Assembly: GCA_017427165.1 (NCBI GenBank)
Contig: JAFRTK010000070.1
Location: forward strand, 1 to 64,000
DNA length: 64,000 nt
Direction: 5' to 3'
Source: Clostridia bacterium
GTDB lineage: Bacteria; Bacillota; Clostridia; Christensenellales; Aristaeellaceae
Position 1 is the stretch's first letter. Every line of letters begins with the position of its first letter. The notes under the pieces were generated by a model that saw only the letters and a program-made list of their open reading frames with translations, had not been told where the DNA came from and made no database searches. A program made the translations under genes and the position numbers. Positions 16,785 to 25,047 of this stretch are shown piece after piece.

Positions 16785-17816
16785 TTAATAGTTATGCACT
16801 GCTACATCATCCCCATAGTGCAGTACACTATGCTCCTTGATGTACTTCACCACATCATCCACTGTCGTGAATGCAAGGCCGACATTCGTATCGGCCGCGC
16901 CGTAGTAGATCGCAATGCGTCCGGTCTCGCCGTCCTGCAGTGTCGCGCAGGGGAACACCACGTTCGGCACAAAGCCGGTGGTCTCGTAGGGCTCTTCCGG
17001 CGTCAGCAGGTGGTTCGCGCAGCGGTACAACACCTTGCTGGGCTCATTGATGTCCAGGATCGCGGCGCCCATGGAGTACACAAAGCCGTTGCAGGTGGTG
17101 GCCACGCCGTGGTAGAACATCAGCCAGCCTTCGCTGGTCTCAATCGGGGCCGCGCCGGCGCCGATCTTGACACCCTGCCACCATTCCCCGCCGCTGCCCA
17201 TCACATGGCGGTGCTTGCCCCAGTACACCATGTCCGGGCTCTCGCTCAGGAAGATATCGCCGAAGGGGGTATGGCCGCTGTCGGAGGGGCGGCTCAGCAG
17301 CTTGTAGGTGCCATTGATCTTCCGGGGGAACAGCACCGCGTTCCGGTTGAAGGGGATGAAGGGATTCTCCAGCCGGGTGAAGGTCTTGAAGTCCTTCGTC
17401 TTCGCCATGCCGATGGACGCGCCGTAGAAATCGCCGCACCAGATGATGTAATAGGTATCCTCCACCTTCACCAGGCGGGGGTCATACGCGTAGTTGGGCA
17501 TCTTCGGGTTGCCGTTCTCATCGGTGAAGGGCACCTTTTCCTTCTCCACGTCCCAGTGGATGCCGTCCTTCGAATGTCCGAGGTAGACATAGGGAACACC
17601 GTTGATCTGCTCGCCGCGAAGCACCGCGATGAAGCCGTCTTCCCACGGCACCACAGCGCTGTTGAAAATCCGCGCGATGGCCGGCGTGGGGTTGCGGCCC
17701 ATCACCGGGTTTTCGGAATAGCGCCATACCGGGCTTTCCGTCTTCAGGTCCGCCGGCCGGTCCTGCCAGGGAATGTTCGGCAGCGCGTCCACATTGATCA
17801 TCTTTACCTTGCTCAT
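16785..17816 (-). CDS. GH130 phosphorylase, beta-1,4-manno-oligosaccharide type
   Basis: 343 residues from ATG 17816 (GGAGG 8 nt upstream; the open frame to 17948 overlaps the LacI gene and is spurious). NPVMGRNPTPAIARIFNSA, YAYDPRLVKVEDTYYI (catalytic Asp in YDPR), GASIGMAKTKDF and YYGAADTNVGLAFT are typical of subfamily 2, which phosphorolyses beta-1,4-linked manno-oligosaccharides releasing mannose-1-phosphate. Together with the epimerase and the other GH130 it forms an intracellular, energy-saving mannan breakdown route. It starts 34 nt after the LacI gene, so it is in the same transcript. Confidence 0.9.
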   Translation of the reverse strand: MSKVKMINVDALPNIPWQDRPADLKTESPVWRYSENPVMGRNPTPAIARIFNSAVVPWEDGFIAVLRGEQINGVPYVYLGHSKDGIHWDVEKEKVPFTDENGNPKMPNYAYDPRLVKVEDTYYIIWCGDFYGASIGMAKTKDFKTFTRLENPFIPFNRNAVLFPRKINGTYKLLSRPSDSGHTPFGDIFLSESPDMVYWGKHRHVMGSGGEWWQGVKIGAGAAPIETSEGWLMFYHGVATTCNGFVYSMGAAILDINEPSKVLYRCANHLLTPEEPYETTGFVPNVVFPCATLQDGETGRIAIYYGAADTNVGLAFTTVDDVVKYIKEHSVLHYGDDVAVHNY

Positions 17817-17850
17817 ATTTCTTTCCTCCGTTTTATCTTTCATTGTTCTG

Positions 17851-18870
17851 TTATTCTTTTTCCGTTTCCCCGTTCTCCAGCGGGATTTCCGAATCCCGGT
17901 AGACCGGCTGGCCGCTGATGACCGTGCGGCCGAAGGGGCCGTGCGCACCGCTGCAGCGCTCGGCCATCGTCTTCACCGCCAGCTCGATCATGGCGGGCGT
18001 GTTGATCTTGAAGGTGCTCAGGCGGATTTCCGGTTCCGGCCCGGTCACGAAGTCGTCGAAACCGGTCACCGAAACGTCCTCCGGCACCCGGTATCCGTGC
18101 TCATTGAGCGCGCGGATCAGCGCCATCGCCACCACGTCGCAGTTGCACACGAAGGCGGTCGGAAGCTCCTCCGGCAGTTCAATCGGGATCAGCTCGCCGT
18201 TGTCCTTCCGGTCCGGGATGATCCAGTCCGGCCGAACCGGCAGGTTGTGCGTCAGCATCGCCCGGTAGTACCCGAGGAAGCGGTCCATGATGCTGCTCGT
18301 GGCCCGCACGCTGCCGACGTAGCCGATCTTCCGGTGTCCGATGCGGATCAGGTGGCTGGTCAGGCGGTAGCAGCCATACAGGTTGTCGCCGACCAGCGCG
18401 TCCGCGCTGCCGTGTTCGTCATAGAAGTCCAGGAAGACCACCGGCGTGTTCTGCTGCGCGATCATGCGGTAATATGCTTTGGATGGCTCGCCCAGCAGGA
18501 TCATGCCGTCCACCCTTCCGCTGCGGATGAGCATCGGCGGAACCAGCTTTTCCTCGTCCTCCGCGCTCAGGATCTCCAGCAGGCCGAAATGACCCTGCTC
18601 GCTCAGCTTCTGGATCAGTTTCTTGTACATCTGGGCGTAGAAGGATTCCGTCTCAAAATACCGGTCCGGAATCAGCACGCCGATGTCCAGGTGCTGCCGC
18701 AGCACCACCCGGTCGCTGCCGGGATACTCGTATCCCATCTCCGCGGCTTTCTTCAGGATTTTCGACCGCAGCTTGTCGCTCATGCCCGGCTTCCCGGCCA
18801 TGGCCTTGGATACGGTCACCGCGCTGGTCCCGACGGCCTTCGCGATGTCCCTCATGGTTGGTCTTTTCAC
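17851..18870 (-). CDS. LacI-family regulator of the mannan locus
   Basis: 339 residues from GTG 18870, chosen because GGGAG lies 9 nt upstream; the open frame continues to a TTG at 18891 with no RBS. Helix-turn-helix MRDIAKAVGTSAVTVSKAMA at residues about 6-25, hinge after it, then a periplasmic-binding-protein-like sensor (DRYFETESFYAQMYKKLIQK, VDGMILLGEPSKAYY, TAFVCNCDVVAMALIRALNE, VSVTGFDDF). It sits between the epimerase and GH130 genes. GTTAAC-containing operators before the epimerase and the binding-protein gene are its likely targets; the effector is probably a manno-oligosaccharide or a mannose derivative (inference). Confidence 0.9.
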   Translation of the reverse strand: MKRPTMRDIAKAVGTSAVTVSKAMAGKPGMSDKLRSKILKKAAEMGYEYPGSDRVVLRQHLDIGVLIPDRYFETESFYAQMYKKLIQKLSEQGHFGLLEILSAEDEEKLVPPMLIRSGRVDGMILLGEPSKAYYRMIAQQNTPVVFLDFYDEHGSADALVGDNLYGCYRLTSHLIRIGHRKIGYVGSVRATSSIMDRFLGYYRAMLTHNLPVRPDWIIPDRKDNGELIPIELPEELPTAFVCNCDVVAMALIRALNEHGYRVPEDVSVTGFDDFVTGPEPEIRLSTFKINTPAMIELAVKTMAERCSGAHGPFGRTVISGQPVYRDSEIPLENGETEKE

Positions 18871-19000
18871 TGGTTTTGTCTCCCTGTTCAATATATTTCA
18901 AAAGAGCATCCATCCGAAGGTCCAGGGCGATCGGAAAGCCCTGGTCGCACCCGCAGGTGCGAAACTCCTCTTTCAAGGATGATTCTGATGAAACATGGTA
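18871..19000. other. 130-bp gap between epimerase and LacI genes
   Basis: Holds a hairpin CCAGGGC...GCCCTGG (around 18928-18950) and CGCACC...GGTGCG, without a following T-run, so possibly an mRNA-processing or pausing structure rather than a terminator. Confidence 0.35.
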
Positions 19001-20170
19001 TCAGATGTTTTCTGGAAGCTCTTTGGCAAAGAGCCGCAGGCACATCCTCCCGTTGTGATAGGGGCATTTCCACTCCTCCGCCAGCGGCTTGTGGAGGGAT
19101 TCCCCTTCCTCGGTGATCTCATTGAGCCACTCGCTCCCCTCCCGGGGATCGACGACCGCGCGCAGGATATAATTCCACTGCGTGCGCATCCGCTTCACCC
19201 ACACCGCGTCCCCGGTGATCTCCAGGGCAAACGCGAAGCCGAGCAGCGCTTCCGCCTGGGGCCACCAGGCGCGGATGGTGTTCACCTCGCCGTTCACGAT
19301 CTCGTAGTGCAGCCCGTGGTCCGTAAAGCCGCGTTCCGTTGCGCTTTCCGCCAGGTCCAGGCACATCTCCTGGTACGGGTTCAGCTTCTCCGGCTCCAGC
19401 AGCGTTTCCGCCGCGTCCCACAGCAGCCAGCTGCCCTCGATGTCGTGCCCGTAGCTCTGCATATCCAGCAGCGGACGGAAGTCATCGTCAAAGAAAACCT
19501 CCATCCGTCGTTTCGCGGGATTGTAAATCGTGTGCAGGCACTGCTCCAGCGCCTTCTCCCCGGCCAGGCGGACCTCCTCGTCCGGATACGCCCGGTACAG
19601 CTCCGCGTAGGCTTCGATCACGTGCAGCAGCGTGTTCATCGTGCGGGAGGCCATCACGCCGTTCTCGCTCAGCTTCTCGTTGCTGCCGGGGGTGAAGTCC
19701 GCGTTCAGCGCTTCCAGGTAGCCCTTTTCATCTTTGCACTTTTCCTCAATCACGCGGAAAAGCCGCACAGCCTTCCGCAGCGCGCCGCAGCAGCCGGTGA
19801 GGCGATAATAGGCCGCCAGCCCGTACACCGCGAACGCCTGGCAGTAGGTATGCTTGGTGGTGTCCGCCGGCTTCCCGTCATACGTCACCGACCAGTACAC
19901 CCCGCCGTTCTCCGGGTCCTCAAACCGGTCCATAAAGCGGTACGCCTGTTCCGCGTACGCGCGCAGGTCGTCCCGGTCCAGCACTTTGGCCGCGGTGGAG
20001 AATGTCCACAGGATCCGGCTGTTCAGGATGCAGCCCTTGTCCGCCGTTTTGTCCGGGCGAAGGTCTTCTCCCACATAACCGGTAAAGCCGCCGGACACGT
20101 CGTCCTTCAGGTTCTGCCAGAACGGAATGATTTTCTGCTCAAGATGTTCCCGTACCTCATCCCTGAACAT
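19001..20170 (-). CDS. Cellobiose/mannobiose 2-epimerase (AGE family)
   Basis: 389 residues, the usual length of cellobiose 2-epimerases. An (alpha/alpha)6 barrel with conserved GGFTGYVGEDLRP, NSRILWTFSTAAKV, HTYCQAFAVYGLAAYYRLTG, GHDIEGSWLLWDAAETL and RAWWPQAEALLGFA, including the catalytic and metal-independent active-site histidines. Epimerises the reducing-end sugar of beta-1,4-disaccharides, here most likely mannobiose to mannosyl-glucose, the substrate of the mannosylglucose phosphorylase downstream. Own promoter and operator (20181-20235). RBS AAGGAG. Cytoplasmic. Function strongly supported by the neighbouring GH130 genes. Confidence 0.92.
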   Translation of the reverse strand: MFRDEVREHLEQKIIPFWQNLKDDVSGGFTGYVGEDLRPDKTADKGCILNSRILWTFSTAAKVLDRDDLRAYAEQAYRFMDRFEDPENGGVYWSVTYDGKPADTTKHTYCQAFAVYGLAAYYRLTGCCGALRKAVRLFRVIEEKCKDEKGYLEALNADFTPGSNEKLSENGVMASRTMNTLLHVIEAYAELYRAYPDEEVRLAGEKALEQCLHTIYNPAKRRMEVFFDDDFRPLLDMQSYGHDIEGSWLLWDAAETLLEPEKLNPYQEMCLDLAESATERGFTDHGLHYEIVNGEVNTIRAWWPQAEALLGFAFALEITGDAVWVKRMRTQWNYILRAVVDPREGSEWLNEITEEGESLHKPLAEEWKCPYHNGRMCLRLFAKELPENI

Positions 20171-20180
20171 AAAGTGCTCC

Positions 20181-20235
20181 TTAATTGTTAATCATTCTGT
20201 TAACCATATTATAACCCTGCGCAGCGCCATGTCAA
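20181..20235 (-). promoter_or_regulatory. Promoter plus GTTAAC operator before the epimerase gene
   Basis: TTGACA (20230-20235), 16 nt, TATAAT (20208-20213) on the minus strand; the -35 overlaps the stop codon of the permease gene. Just downstream, GGTTAACAGAATGATTAAC (20187-20205 region) carries GTTAAC half-sites like those before the binding-protein gene, a probable LacI operator. Confidence 0.7.
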
Positions 20236-21107
20236 CCCTTGACCGAGCCGCTGGCGAGCCCCGCGTACACCTGCTTCTGGAAGATCAGGAAAACGATCAG
20301 GCTGGGGATCAGCGTCAGCAAAACACCGGCGCAGATAATGTTGTAGGAGCTCTTGAACGGCCCCGAGAAGGAGTACAGCGCCGTGGAGATCGTCCGCCAG
20401 GAATTGGACTGGAGGTACAGGTTCGCGCTGTAATATTCATTGTAAACCCCGACGCCCTTCAGCACCGCCACCGTGATGATCGCGGGCTTGGTCAGCGGGA
20501 GCAGGATTTTGAAGAACACACCGAAGTACGTGCAGCCCTCCAGCACCGCCGATTCATCCAGTGCGCCGTCCAGGTTTTCAAAATACTGCAGGAAAATATA
20601 GATGGAGATCACGTCGGTTCCGCTCATCAGGATCATGTAGCCGACAATCGAGTTCAGGAACCCGAGGTCCTTCATGATCTGGTAGGTGGTCACCTGCATC
20701 GCGATGCCGGGGATCAGCGTTGCGATCATGAACAGGTTCCGGATCAGCCCGTTGCCCGGGAAACGGAACCGGTTCAGCACATACGCCAGCATGGAGCCCA
20801 TCATCACAGAAACCGCCACGACCACCACGACCACCGAGGCCGAGGTCAGGAAAGCGCGCAGCATGTCGCCTTCGGTCCACACCTGGGCATAGTTGCTGAA
20901 GTTCAGCCAGTTCTGCGGCAGTGCCATCGCGTTGGTCGTTCCGTATTCCTCCGCCGTCTTGAAGGACGTGGTGAAGGAGGACCAGATGGGCAGCAGCGCG
21001 ATAAAACAGGCCAGCAGGATGGCCAGGTATTCCAGCGTCCGGATGATAATCCGCTTTGTCCGGGCGCCGTTGTTCGTGTTTCGGATTGCCATCGCCGCGT
21101 TTGTCAT
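20232..21107 (-). CDS. Sugar ABC transporter permease (MalG type), mannan locus
   Basis: 291 residues from ATG 21107, with GGGGGAGAG upstream. Six membrane helices, the first EYLAILLACFIALLPIW. The ABC-interaction loop typical of MalG-type permeases is visible as DESAVLEGCTYFGVFFKILL (EAA-like motif). Pairs with the permease encoded immediately upstream to form the import channel for manno-oligosaccharides delivered by the binding protein. The ATPase is not encoded here and is presumably a shared MsmK-type subunit elsewhere. Substrate inferred from the locus. Confidence 0.9.
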   Translation of the reverse strand: MTNAAMAIRNTNNGARTKRIIIRTLEYLAILLACFIALLPIWSSFTTSFKTAEEYGTTNAMALPQNWLNFSNYAQVWTEGDMLRAFLTSASVVVVVVAVSVMMGSMLAYVLNRFRFPGNGLIRNLFMIATLIPGIAMQVTTYQIMKDLGFLNSIVGYMILMSGTDVISIYIFLQYFENLDGALDESAVLEGCTYFGVFFKILLPLTKPAIITVAVLKGVGVYNEYYSANLYLQSNSWRTISTALYSFSGPFKSSYNIICAGVLLTLIPSLIVFLIFQKQVYAGLASGSVKG

Positions 21108-21124
21108 TCCGCTCTCCCCCTTCC

Positions 21125-22087
21125 TCACCACAGCGCCTTGGCCTTGTTGGCCTTGGCGTTGAACGTGTTCTCGGAATCCTTCATCACATACCGGAAGAAC
21201 AGCCGCTGCAGCACCGTGAACAGCAGGATCAGCGCCATCAGCACCATCGCCATCGCGCAGGCCTGGCCGACCTTCTGCGACACGTGCGCCATCTGGTGGA
21301 TCTTGATGAAGAACGTGGCCGTTCCGTTCGCGCCCATGCTTCCCACGACGTATGCCGGTTCAAAGGCGGAAAGCGATCCGGTGATCGACAGGATCAGGTT
21401 CAGCATAAACACCGTTTTGATGCCCGGCAGGATGATCGCCTTGAACTGCTGCCAGCGGTTCGCCCCATCGATGGTCGCCGCCTCATACAGCGTGGGATCG
21501 ATGGACGCGATCGCGCCGATGAACAGCACCATGTTCTGCCCGCAGTACTTCCATACGGAGGTGAACACCAGCGACCAGTTGTTGATGCTCTGGTCCCGCA
21601 GCCAGTACGGCAGGCTCTCCAGCGGAATGCCGATCGCCTGCAGCACCGAATCCAGCACAAATCCCCGGGTATAGAAGTATTTGAAGATATACCCGATGGC
21701 GATGCCGTTGACCAGGAACGGGAAGAACAGGATCGCCTTGAAGATGCCCGATCCCCGGATCCGCTCCAGGCTCAGCACGGAGGCCAGGAACAGCGCCAGC
21801 GCCAGCTGGACCACCGCGCCGGCCATGTAGTACAGGCTCAGCAGCATGGCCCCGATGTACTCTTCCTTGGTGAATATCCGCAGGTAGTTGTCCAGCCCCA
21901 CAAAGCCCTTGTCCTTCGTGTAGCTCATATTGTGGAAGCTGAACTGGATCATCTTCGCGAAGGGGACGTACGTAAACAGCATCAGCAGGAACAGGGGGAC
22001 GATGGCGAACAGGACGATCACCAGCACCTTCTGCCAGTTCACGCGTTTCCGCCGCAGGTCCGGCTGGACTGTACCGACGAAGCTCAT
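21125..22087 (-). CDS. Sugar ABC transporter permease (MalF type), mannan locus
   Basis: 320 residues; start ATG 22087 with GGAGGTG upstream. Six predicted membrane helices beginning LVIVLFAIVPLFLLMLFTYV, with the EAA-loop motif YEAATIDGANRWQQFKAIIL. Forms a heterodimer with the MalG-type permease whose gene follows 17 nt later. Expression relative to the binding protein is probably limited by the terminator at 22118-22155 between the two genes. Confidence 0.9.
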   Translation of the reverse strand: MSFVGTVQPDLRRKRVNWQKVLVIVLFAIVPLFLLMLFTYVPFAKMIQFSFHNMSYTKDKGFVGLDNYLRIFTKEEYIGAMLLSLYYMAGAVVQLALALFLASVLSLERIRGSGIFKAILFFPFLVNGIAIGYIFKYFYTRGFVLDSVLQAIGIPLESLPYWLRDQSINNWSLVFTSVWKYCGQNMVLFIGAIASIDPTLYEAATIDGANRWQQFKAIILPGIKTVFMLNLILSITGSLSAFEPAYVVGSMGANGTATFFIKIHQMAHVSQKVGQACAMAMVLMALILLFTVLQRLFFRYVMKDSENTFNAKANKAKALW

Positions 22088-22117
22088 GGATCACACCTCC
22101 GATGTGCGGGTCGCTTG

Positions 22118-22155
22118 AAAAAAAGCGGGGTCATGAGCCATGCTCATGGCCCCGC
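22118..22155 (-). terminator. Attenuating terminator between binding protein and permease
   Basis: Minus-strand hairpin GCGGGGCCATGAGC-ATG-GCTCATGACCCCGC (one mismatch) followed by seven T. Located 25 nt after the binding-protein stop and 31 nt before the permease start, so partial read-through is expected. Confidence 0.85.
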
Positions 22156-22179
22156 CGGGGGTTGTCATGTATCCGGGAA

Positions 22180-23514
22180 TTACTTGACCTCAACGTTCAG
22201 CGCAGCCTGCGCGTCGCTCCAGGCTTCGTTCCAGCCGGCCATGATGTCGTCGAAGGACTTGTCATGGTTGAAGCCGTGCTCGATGATCTCCTGGACCTTG
22301 GTGTTGCCGGCATTGTTGAAGTTCAGTTCAGACTCGGAGTTCAGCTCGCTCAGCAGGGTTTCCTCGCCTTCCAGGGCGTCCGCGTCGGACAGCATGTCGA
22401 TGCCGTCGAAAGCCGCGTACAGGTCCGGATACTCGCCGGCCTTGTCGATCGGCACGCCGCCTTCGCTGTAGGCGAAGCCGCTCTCATGGGTCAGCCACTT
22501 CAGGTAGTACAGGGAAGCCAGCTTCTCTTCGTAGGAAGCCTTGTTGTTGATACCGAAGTTATAGTCGCCGCCGGCGGGAGCATACTGCTTTCCGTCGATG
22601 GAGATCGGGAACGCCATGTAGCCCACGTCTTCGGGATGCTCGCCGCCCGCAGCGTCACGCATCTGGGTGAAGGCCCAGGAGCCCAGCACCATGGTGGCGA
22701 TCTGGCCGTTGTTCAGCATCGGCTTGCAGCCTTCCCAGTCGGTGGTGGTGTAGTCGTCTTCGATCAGGCCTTCGGCAGCCGCGTCATACAGGATCTTGTA
22801 CACGGCGTAGGGGCCGGTGCCGTTGCCCTGGTCCGCGAAGGGATCCTTGGCATGGGGCAGGTCCTGGTTCATGTAGGTGTCCTTGCCGGTGGCAGCCACG
22901 CCGATGTAGGCATCCCAGGCGCCCATGGTCCAGCCGGCAGCGTAGTTGGTGTACAGCGGGATCGCGTCGGTCTTTTCCTTCACAGCCTTCAGGGCGGCGA
23001 TGAATTCATCGGGGGTCTTGGGCAGCTCGGTCACGCCGGCTTCCGCGAAGATCCGCTTGTTGTACAGCACGCCGTTGGCGTTGCCCGTGGAGGGGATGCC
23101 GTAGCAGGTGCCGTCGAAGGACTGGGAGCTCATGAAGTTGTACAGTCCGCTCAGGGTTTCCAGGCTGCCCAGCGGCACGAAGTACTTGGACAGTTCGTCC
23201 TTCTGCACATTCGGGATGCCCATGATGGTCCAGTCGGTGTTGTCGACCCGCAGCAGGGCGTTCTCAGCGTAGTCGGTGATCAGCTCATACTCGATCTCGA
23301 TGTTGGGGTAGGTCTTCCGGAACTCCTCGACATAGCCGTTCAGCTTGTCCGGGATGTCGGTCCGGTGGTACGCGAAATGGATTTTCGCGGCCAGGTCGGT
23401 GTTCTCTCCGAGCACGATCTGGTCGAACGTGGGCAGCGTGTCTTCCGCAGCGGCGAATGAGGCCATACCGAGGACCATGCACAGTGCCATAACAAGGGAC
23501 AGCAGTTTCTTCAT
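22180..23514 (-). CDS. Sugar ABC transporter substrate-binding protein, mannan locus
   Basis: 444 residues. Signal peptide MKKLLSLVMALCMVLGMASF followed by AAAED; no canonical lipobox cysteine, so possibly released or otherwise held at the membrane. Family 1 sugar-binding-protein features: NGVLYNKRIFAEAGVTELPK, MVLGSWAFTQM and the repeated two-lobe organisation. Captures oligosaccharide for the two permeases encoded next. GGAGGAAG precedes the start. Driven by a strong promoter overlapped by a perfect-arm palindrome at 23538-23555. Ligand assignment (manno-oligosaccharides) rests on the surrounding enzymes. Confidence 0.92.
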   Translation of the reverse strand: MKKLLSLVMALCMVLGMASFAAAEDTLPTFDQIVLGENTDLAAKIHFAYHRTDIPDKLNGYVEEFRKTYPNIEIEYELITDYAENALLRVDNTDWTIMGIPNVQKDELSKYFVPLGSLETLSGLYNFMSSQSFDGTCYGIPSTGNANGVLYNKRIFAEAGVTELPKTPDEFIAALKAVKEKTDAIPLYTNYAAGWTMGAWDAYIGVAATGKDTYMNQDLPHAKDPFADQGNGTGPYAVYKILYDAAAEGLIEDDYTTTDWEGCKPMLNNGQIATMVLGSWAFTQMRDAAGGEHPEDVGYMAFPISIDGKQYAPAGGDYNFGINNKASYEEKLASLYYLKWLTHESGFAYSEGGVPIDKAGEYPDLYAAFDGIDMLSDADALEGEETLLSELNSESELNFNNAGNTKVQEIIEHGFNHDKSFDDIMAGWNEAWSDAQAALNVEVK

Positions 23515-23537
23515 TGGGTCTTCCTCCTTTAATTGTT

Positions 23538-23597
23538 AGGTTAACGTGTTAACCTCTGATTGCCTGCATTATAAACCCATGAATTTCATTCTGTCAA
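23538..23597 (-). promoter_or_regulatory. Promoter and LacI-type operator of the mannan ABC operon
   Basis: TTGACA (23592-23597), 18 nt, TATAAT (23568-23573) on the minus strand. Directly downstream lies AGGTTAACACGTTAACCT (23538-23555), 8-bp perfect arms around a 2-bp centre, covering roughly +6 to +23. Its position suits repression by the LacI protein of this locus. Confidence 0.85.
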
Positions 23598-23862
23598 TAC
23601 CCGCAAACGTTGGCGTGCAAAGGTTTGCTTCGTTATCTATCCTGTTAACCAAACAGCTTTCGCTTTTCTGTTTTTCCGTTATTTCCGCTTGCGTTAGTTA
23701 ACAGATTAGTTAATAGTTTCGCTGCCTTTCCAAAAATTATTTTTTTTGAAAAAATCACTTCATTCTTTTGTCATGATTTCCAATTGACACATCCGCCATC
23801 TTTTTTTATTCTGTTATGGTATGATTTGAACCCCATTTTTGCTGTTAACGGGAGGATGAAAA
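23598..23862. other. AT-rich divergent intergenic region with extra GTTAAC sites
   Basis: Between the mannan ABC operon and the GMP synthase gene. Contains further GTTAAC sites at 23644-23649 and 23697-23702, a direct repeat TTAGTTAA (23694-23701 and 23706-23713) and another GTTAAC at about 23843, just before the RBS of the plus-strand gene. TTGACA near 23785 may belong to that gene's promoter, but a matching -10 is poor. No riboswitch recognised. Confidence 0.5.
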
Positions 23863-24843
23863 ATGGAGAACAACAAGCGCCCTGAAAACATGGAACGGAT
23901 TACCACGCCCGAGCTGGCCGAAGCGTTCATCGCGGAACAGGTTGCCGCGATCCAGGCCCAGGTCGGCGACAAGAAAGTCCTGCTCGCCCTGTCCGGCGGT
24001 GTGGACAGCTCCGTCGTCGCAGCCCTGCTGATCAAAGCCATCGGCAAGCAGCTGGTCGCCGTCCATGTCAATCACGGTCTGCTTCGCAAAGGCGAACCGG
24101 AGCAGGTCATCGAAGTCTTCCGCAACCAGATGGACGCCAACCTGGTTTACGTGGATGCCGTGGACCGCTTCCTGGACAAGCTGGCCGGCGTTTCCGCCCC
24201 TGAGCAGAAGCGCAAGATCATCGGCGCTGAGTTCATCCGCGTCTTTGAGGAAGAAGCCCGCAAGCAGGACAACATCAAGTTCCTGGCGCAGGGCACCATC
24301 TATCCCGATATCCTGGAAAGCGGACCCGTCAAGGCGCACCACAACGTGGGCGGCCTGCCCGAGGACCTGGACTTCGAGCTCGTCGAGCCCCTGAAGTTCC
24401 TCTTCAAGGACGAAGTGCGTGTCGTCGGCGTGGCCCTGGGCCTGCCCTTCGGCATGGTATACCGCCAGCCCTTCCCCGGCCCCGGCCTGGGAGTCCGCTG
24501 CCTGGGCGCCATCACCCGGGACCGCCTGGAAGCCGTCCGCGAGAGCGACGCCATCCTGCGCGAGGAGTTCCTGAAGAACGACCTGCAGAACAAGGTGTGG
24601 CAGTACTTCACCGTCATCCCGGATCTCAGGAGCGTCGGCGTACGCGACGGCGTCCGCTGCGATGAGTGGCCCGTCATCATCCGTGCGGTCAACACCAAGG
24701 ATGCCATGACCGCCACCGTGGAAAACATTCCCTTCGACCTGATGCAGCACATCGTCAGGCGCATTATCACCGAAGTCAAGGGCGTCAACCGCGTCCTGTA
24801 CGATTTCACGCCCAAGCCTACTGGCACGATTGAATGGGAATAA
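23863..24843 (+). CDS. guaA: GMP synthase, ATP-pyrophosphatase subunit (no glutaminase domain)
   Basis: 326 residues. Adenylates XMP and aminates it to GMP, the last step of guanylate synthesis. PP-loop SGGVDSS at residues 44-50, then HVNHGLLRKGE, LAQGTIYPDILES, RQPFPGPGLGVR and the C-terminal dimerisation signature ending in PTGTIEWE. The class I glutamine amidotransferase half found in most bacterial GuaA proteins (about 200 residues) is absent; the start (GGGAGGATG upstream) is clean and no upstream frame encodes it. It must therefore use ammonia directly or a separate amidotransferase subunit, as in archaea. Monocistronic, with a terminator after it. Confidence 0.93.
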   Translation: MENNKRPENMERITTPELAEAFIAEQVAAIQAQVGDKKVLLALSGGVDSSVVAALLIKAIGKQLVAVHVNHGLLRKGEPEQVIEVFRNQMDANLVYVDAVDRFLDKLAGVSAPEQKRKIIGAEFIRVFEEEARKQDNIKFLAQGTIYPDILESGPVKAHHNVGGLPEDLDFELVEPLKFLFKDEVRVVGVALGLPFGMVYRQPFPGPGLGVRCLGAITRDRLEAVRESDAILREEFLKNDLQNKVWQYFTVIPDLRSVGVRDGVRCDEWPVIIRAVNTKDAMTATVENIPFDLMQHIVRRIITEVKGVNRVLYDFTPKPTGTIEWE

Positions 24844-24923
24844 ATTTTTCGACCGCCTGCGGCGGAAATTTCGAAAAATTTATTCTCAAGCGAAAGGGAG
24901 CAAGCTCCCCAGTGGGGAGTTGC
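24838..24923. repeat. Nested inverted repeats over the guaA stop codon
   Basis: 15-bp perfect inverted repeat GAATAAATTTTTCGA (24838-24852) / TCGAAAAATTTATTC (24871-24885) with an inner CCGCC-TGC-GGCGG hairpin; it includes the guaA stop codon. A second hairpin, GCAAGCTCCCC-AGT-GGGGAGTTGC (24900-24923), follows. Resembles a repetitive palindromic element, though no second copy is in the window. Confidence 0.6.
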
Positions 24924-24980
24924 GACCATTGAGCTTGCGGAGCACAAGCCCGGTACCGCACATTACCGCAAAGTAAATCA

Positions 24981-25020
24981 AAACCCCAGGAAACTCTTTT
25001 GCAGTTTCCTGGGGTTTCTC
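24981..25020 (+). terminator. Intrinsic terminator downstream of guaA
   Basis: 15-bp perfect stem AAACCCCAGGAAACT (24981-24995) / AGTTTCCTGGGGTTT (25003-25017) followed by CTCTTTCT. Between convergent genes, so it may act in both directions. Confidence 0.8.
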
Positions 25021-25047
25021 TTTCTGTATGCTTCCTCTCTTCCCGTT

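Noticed and set aside
16785..17948. N-terminal extension of the second GH130 gene beyond 17816
   Set aside because: The extra codons overlap the LacI gene in another frame and are basic low-complexity sequence; GGAGG marks ATG 17816.
23598..23862. Purine riboswitch before guaA
   Set aside because: No purine-aptamer core (paired loops with conserved pyrimidines) was found; only GTTAAC sites and a weak promoter.
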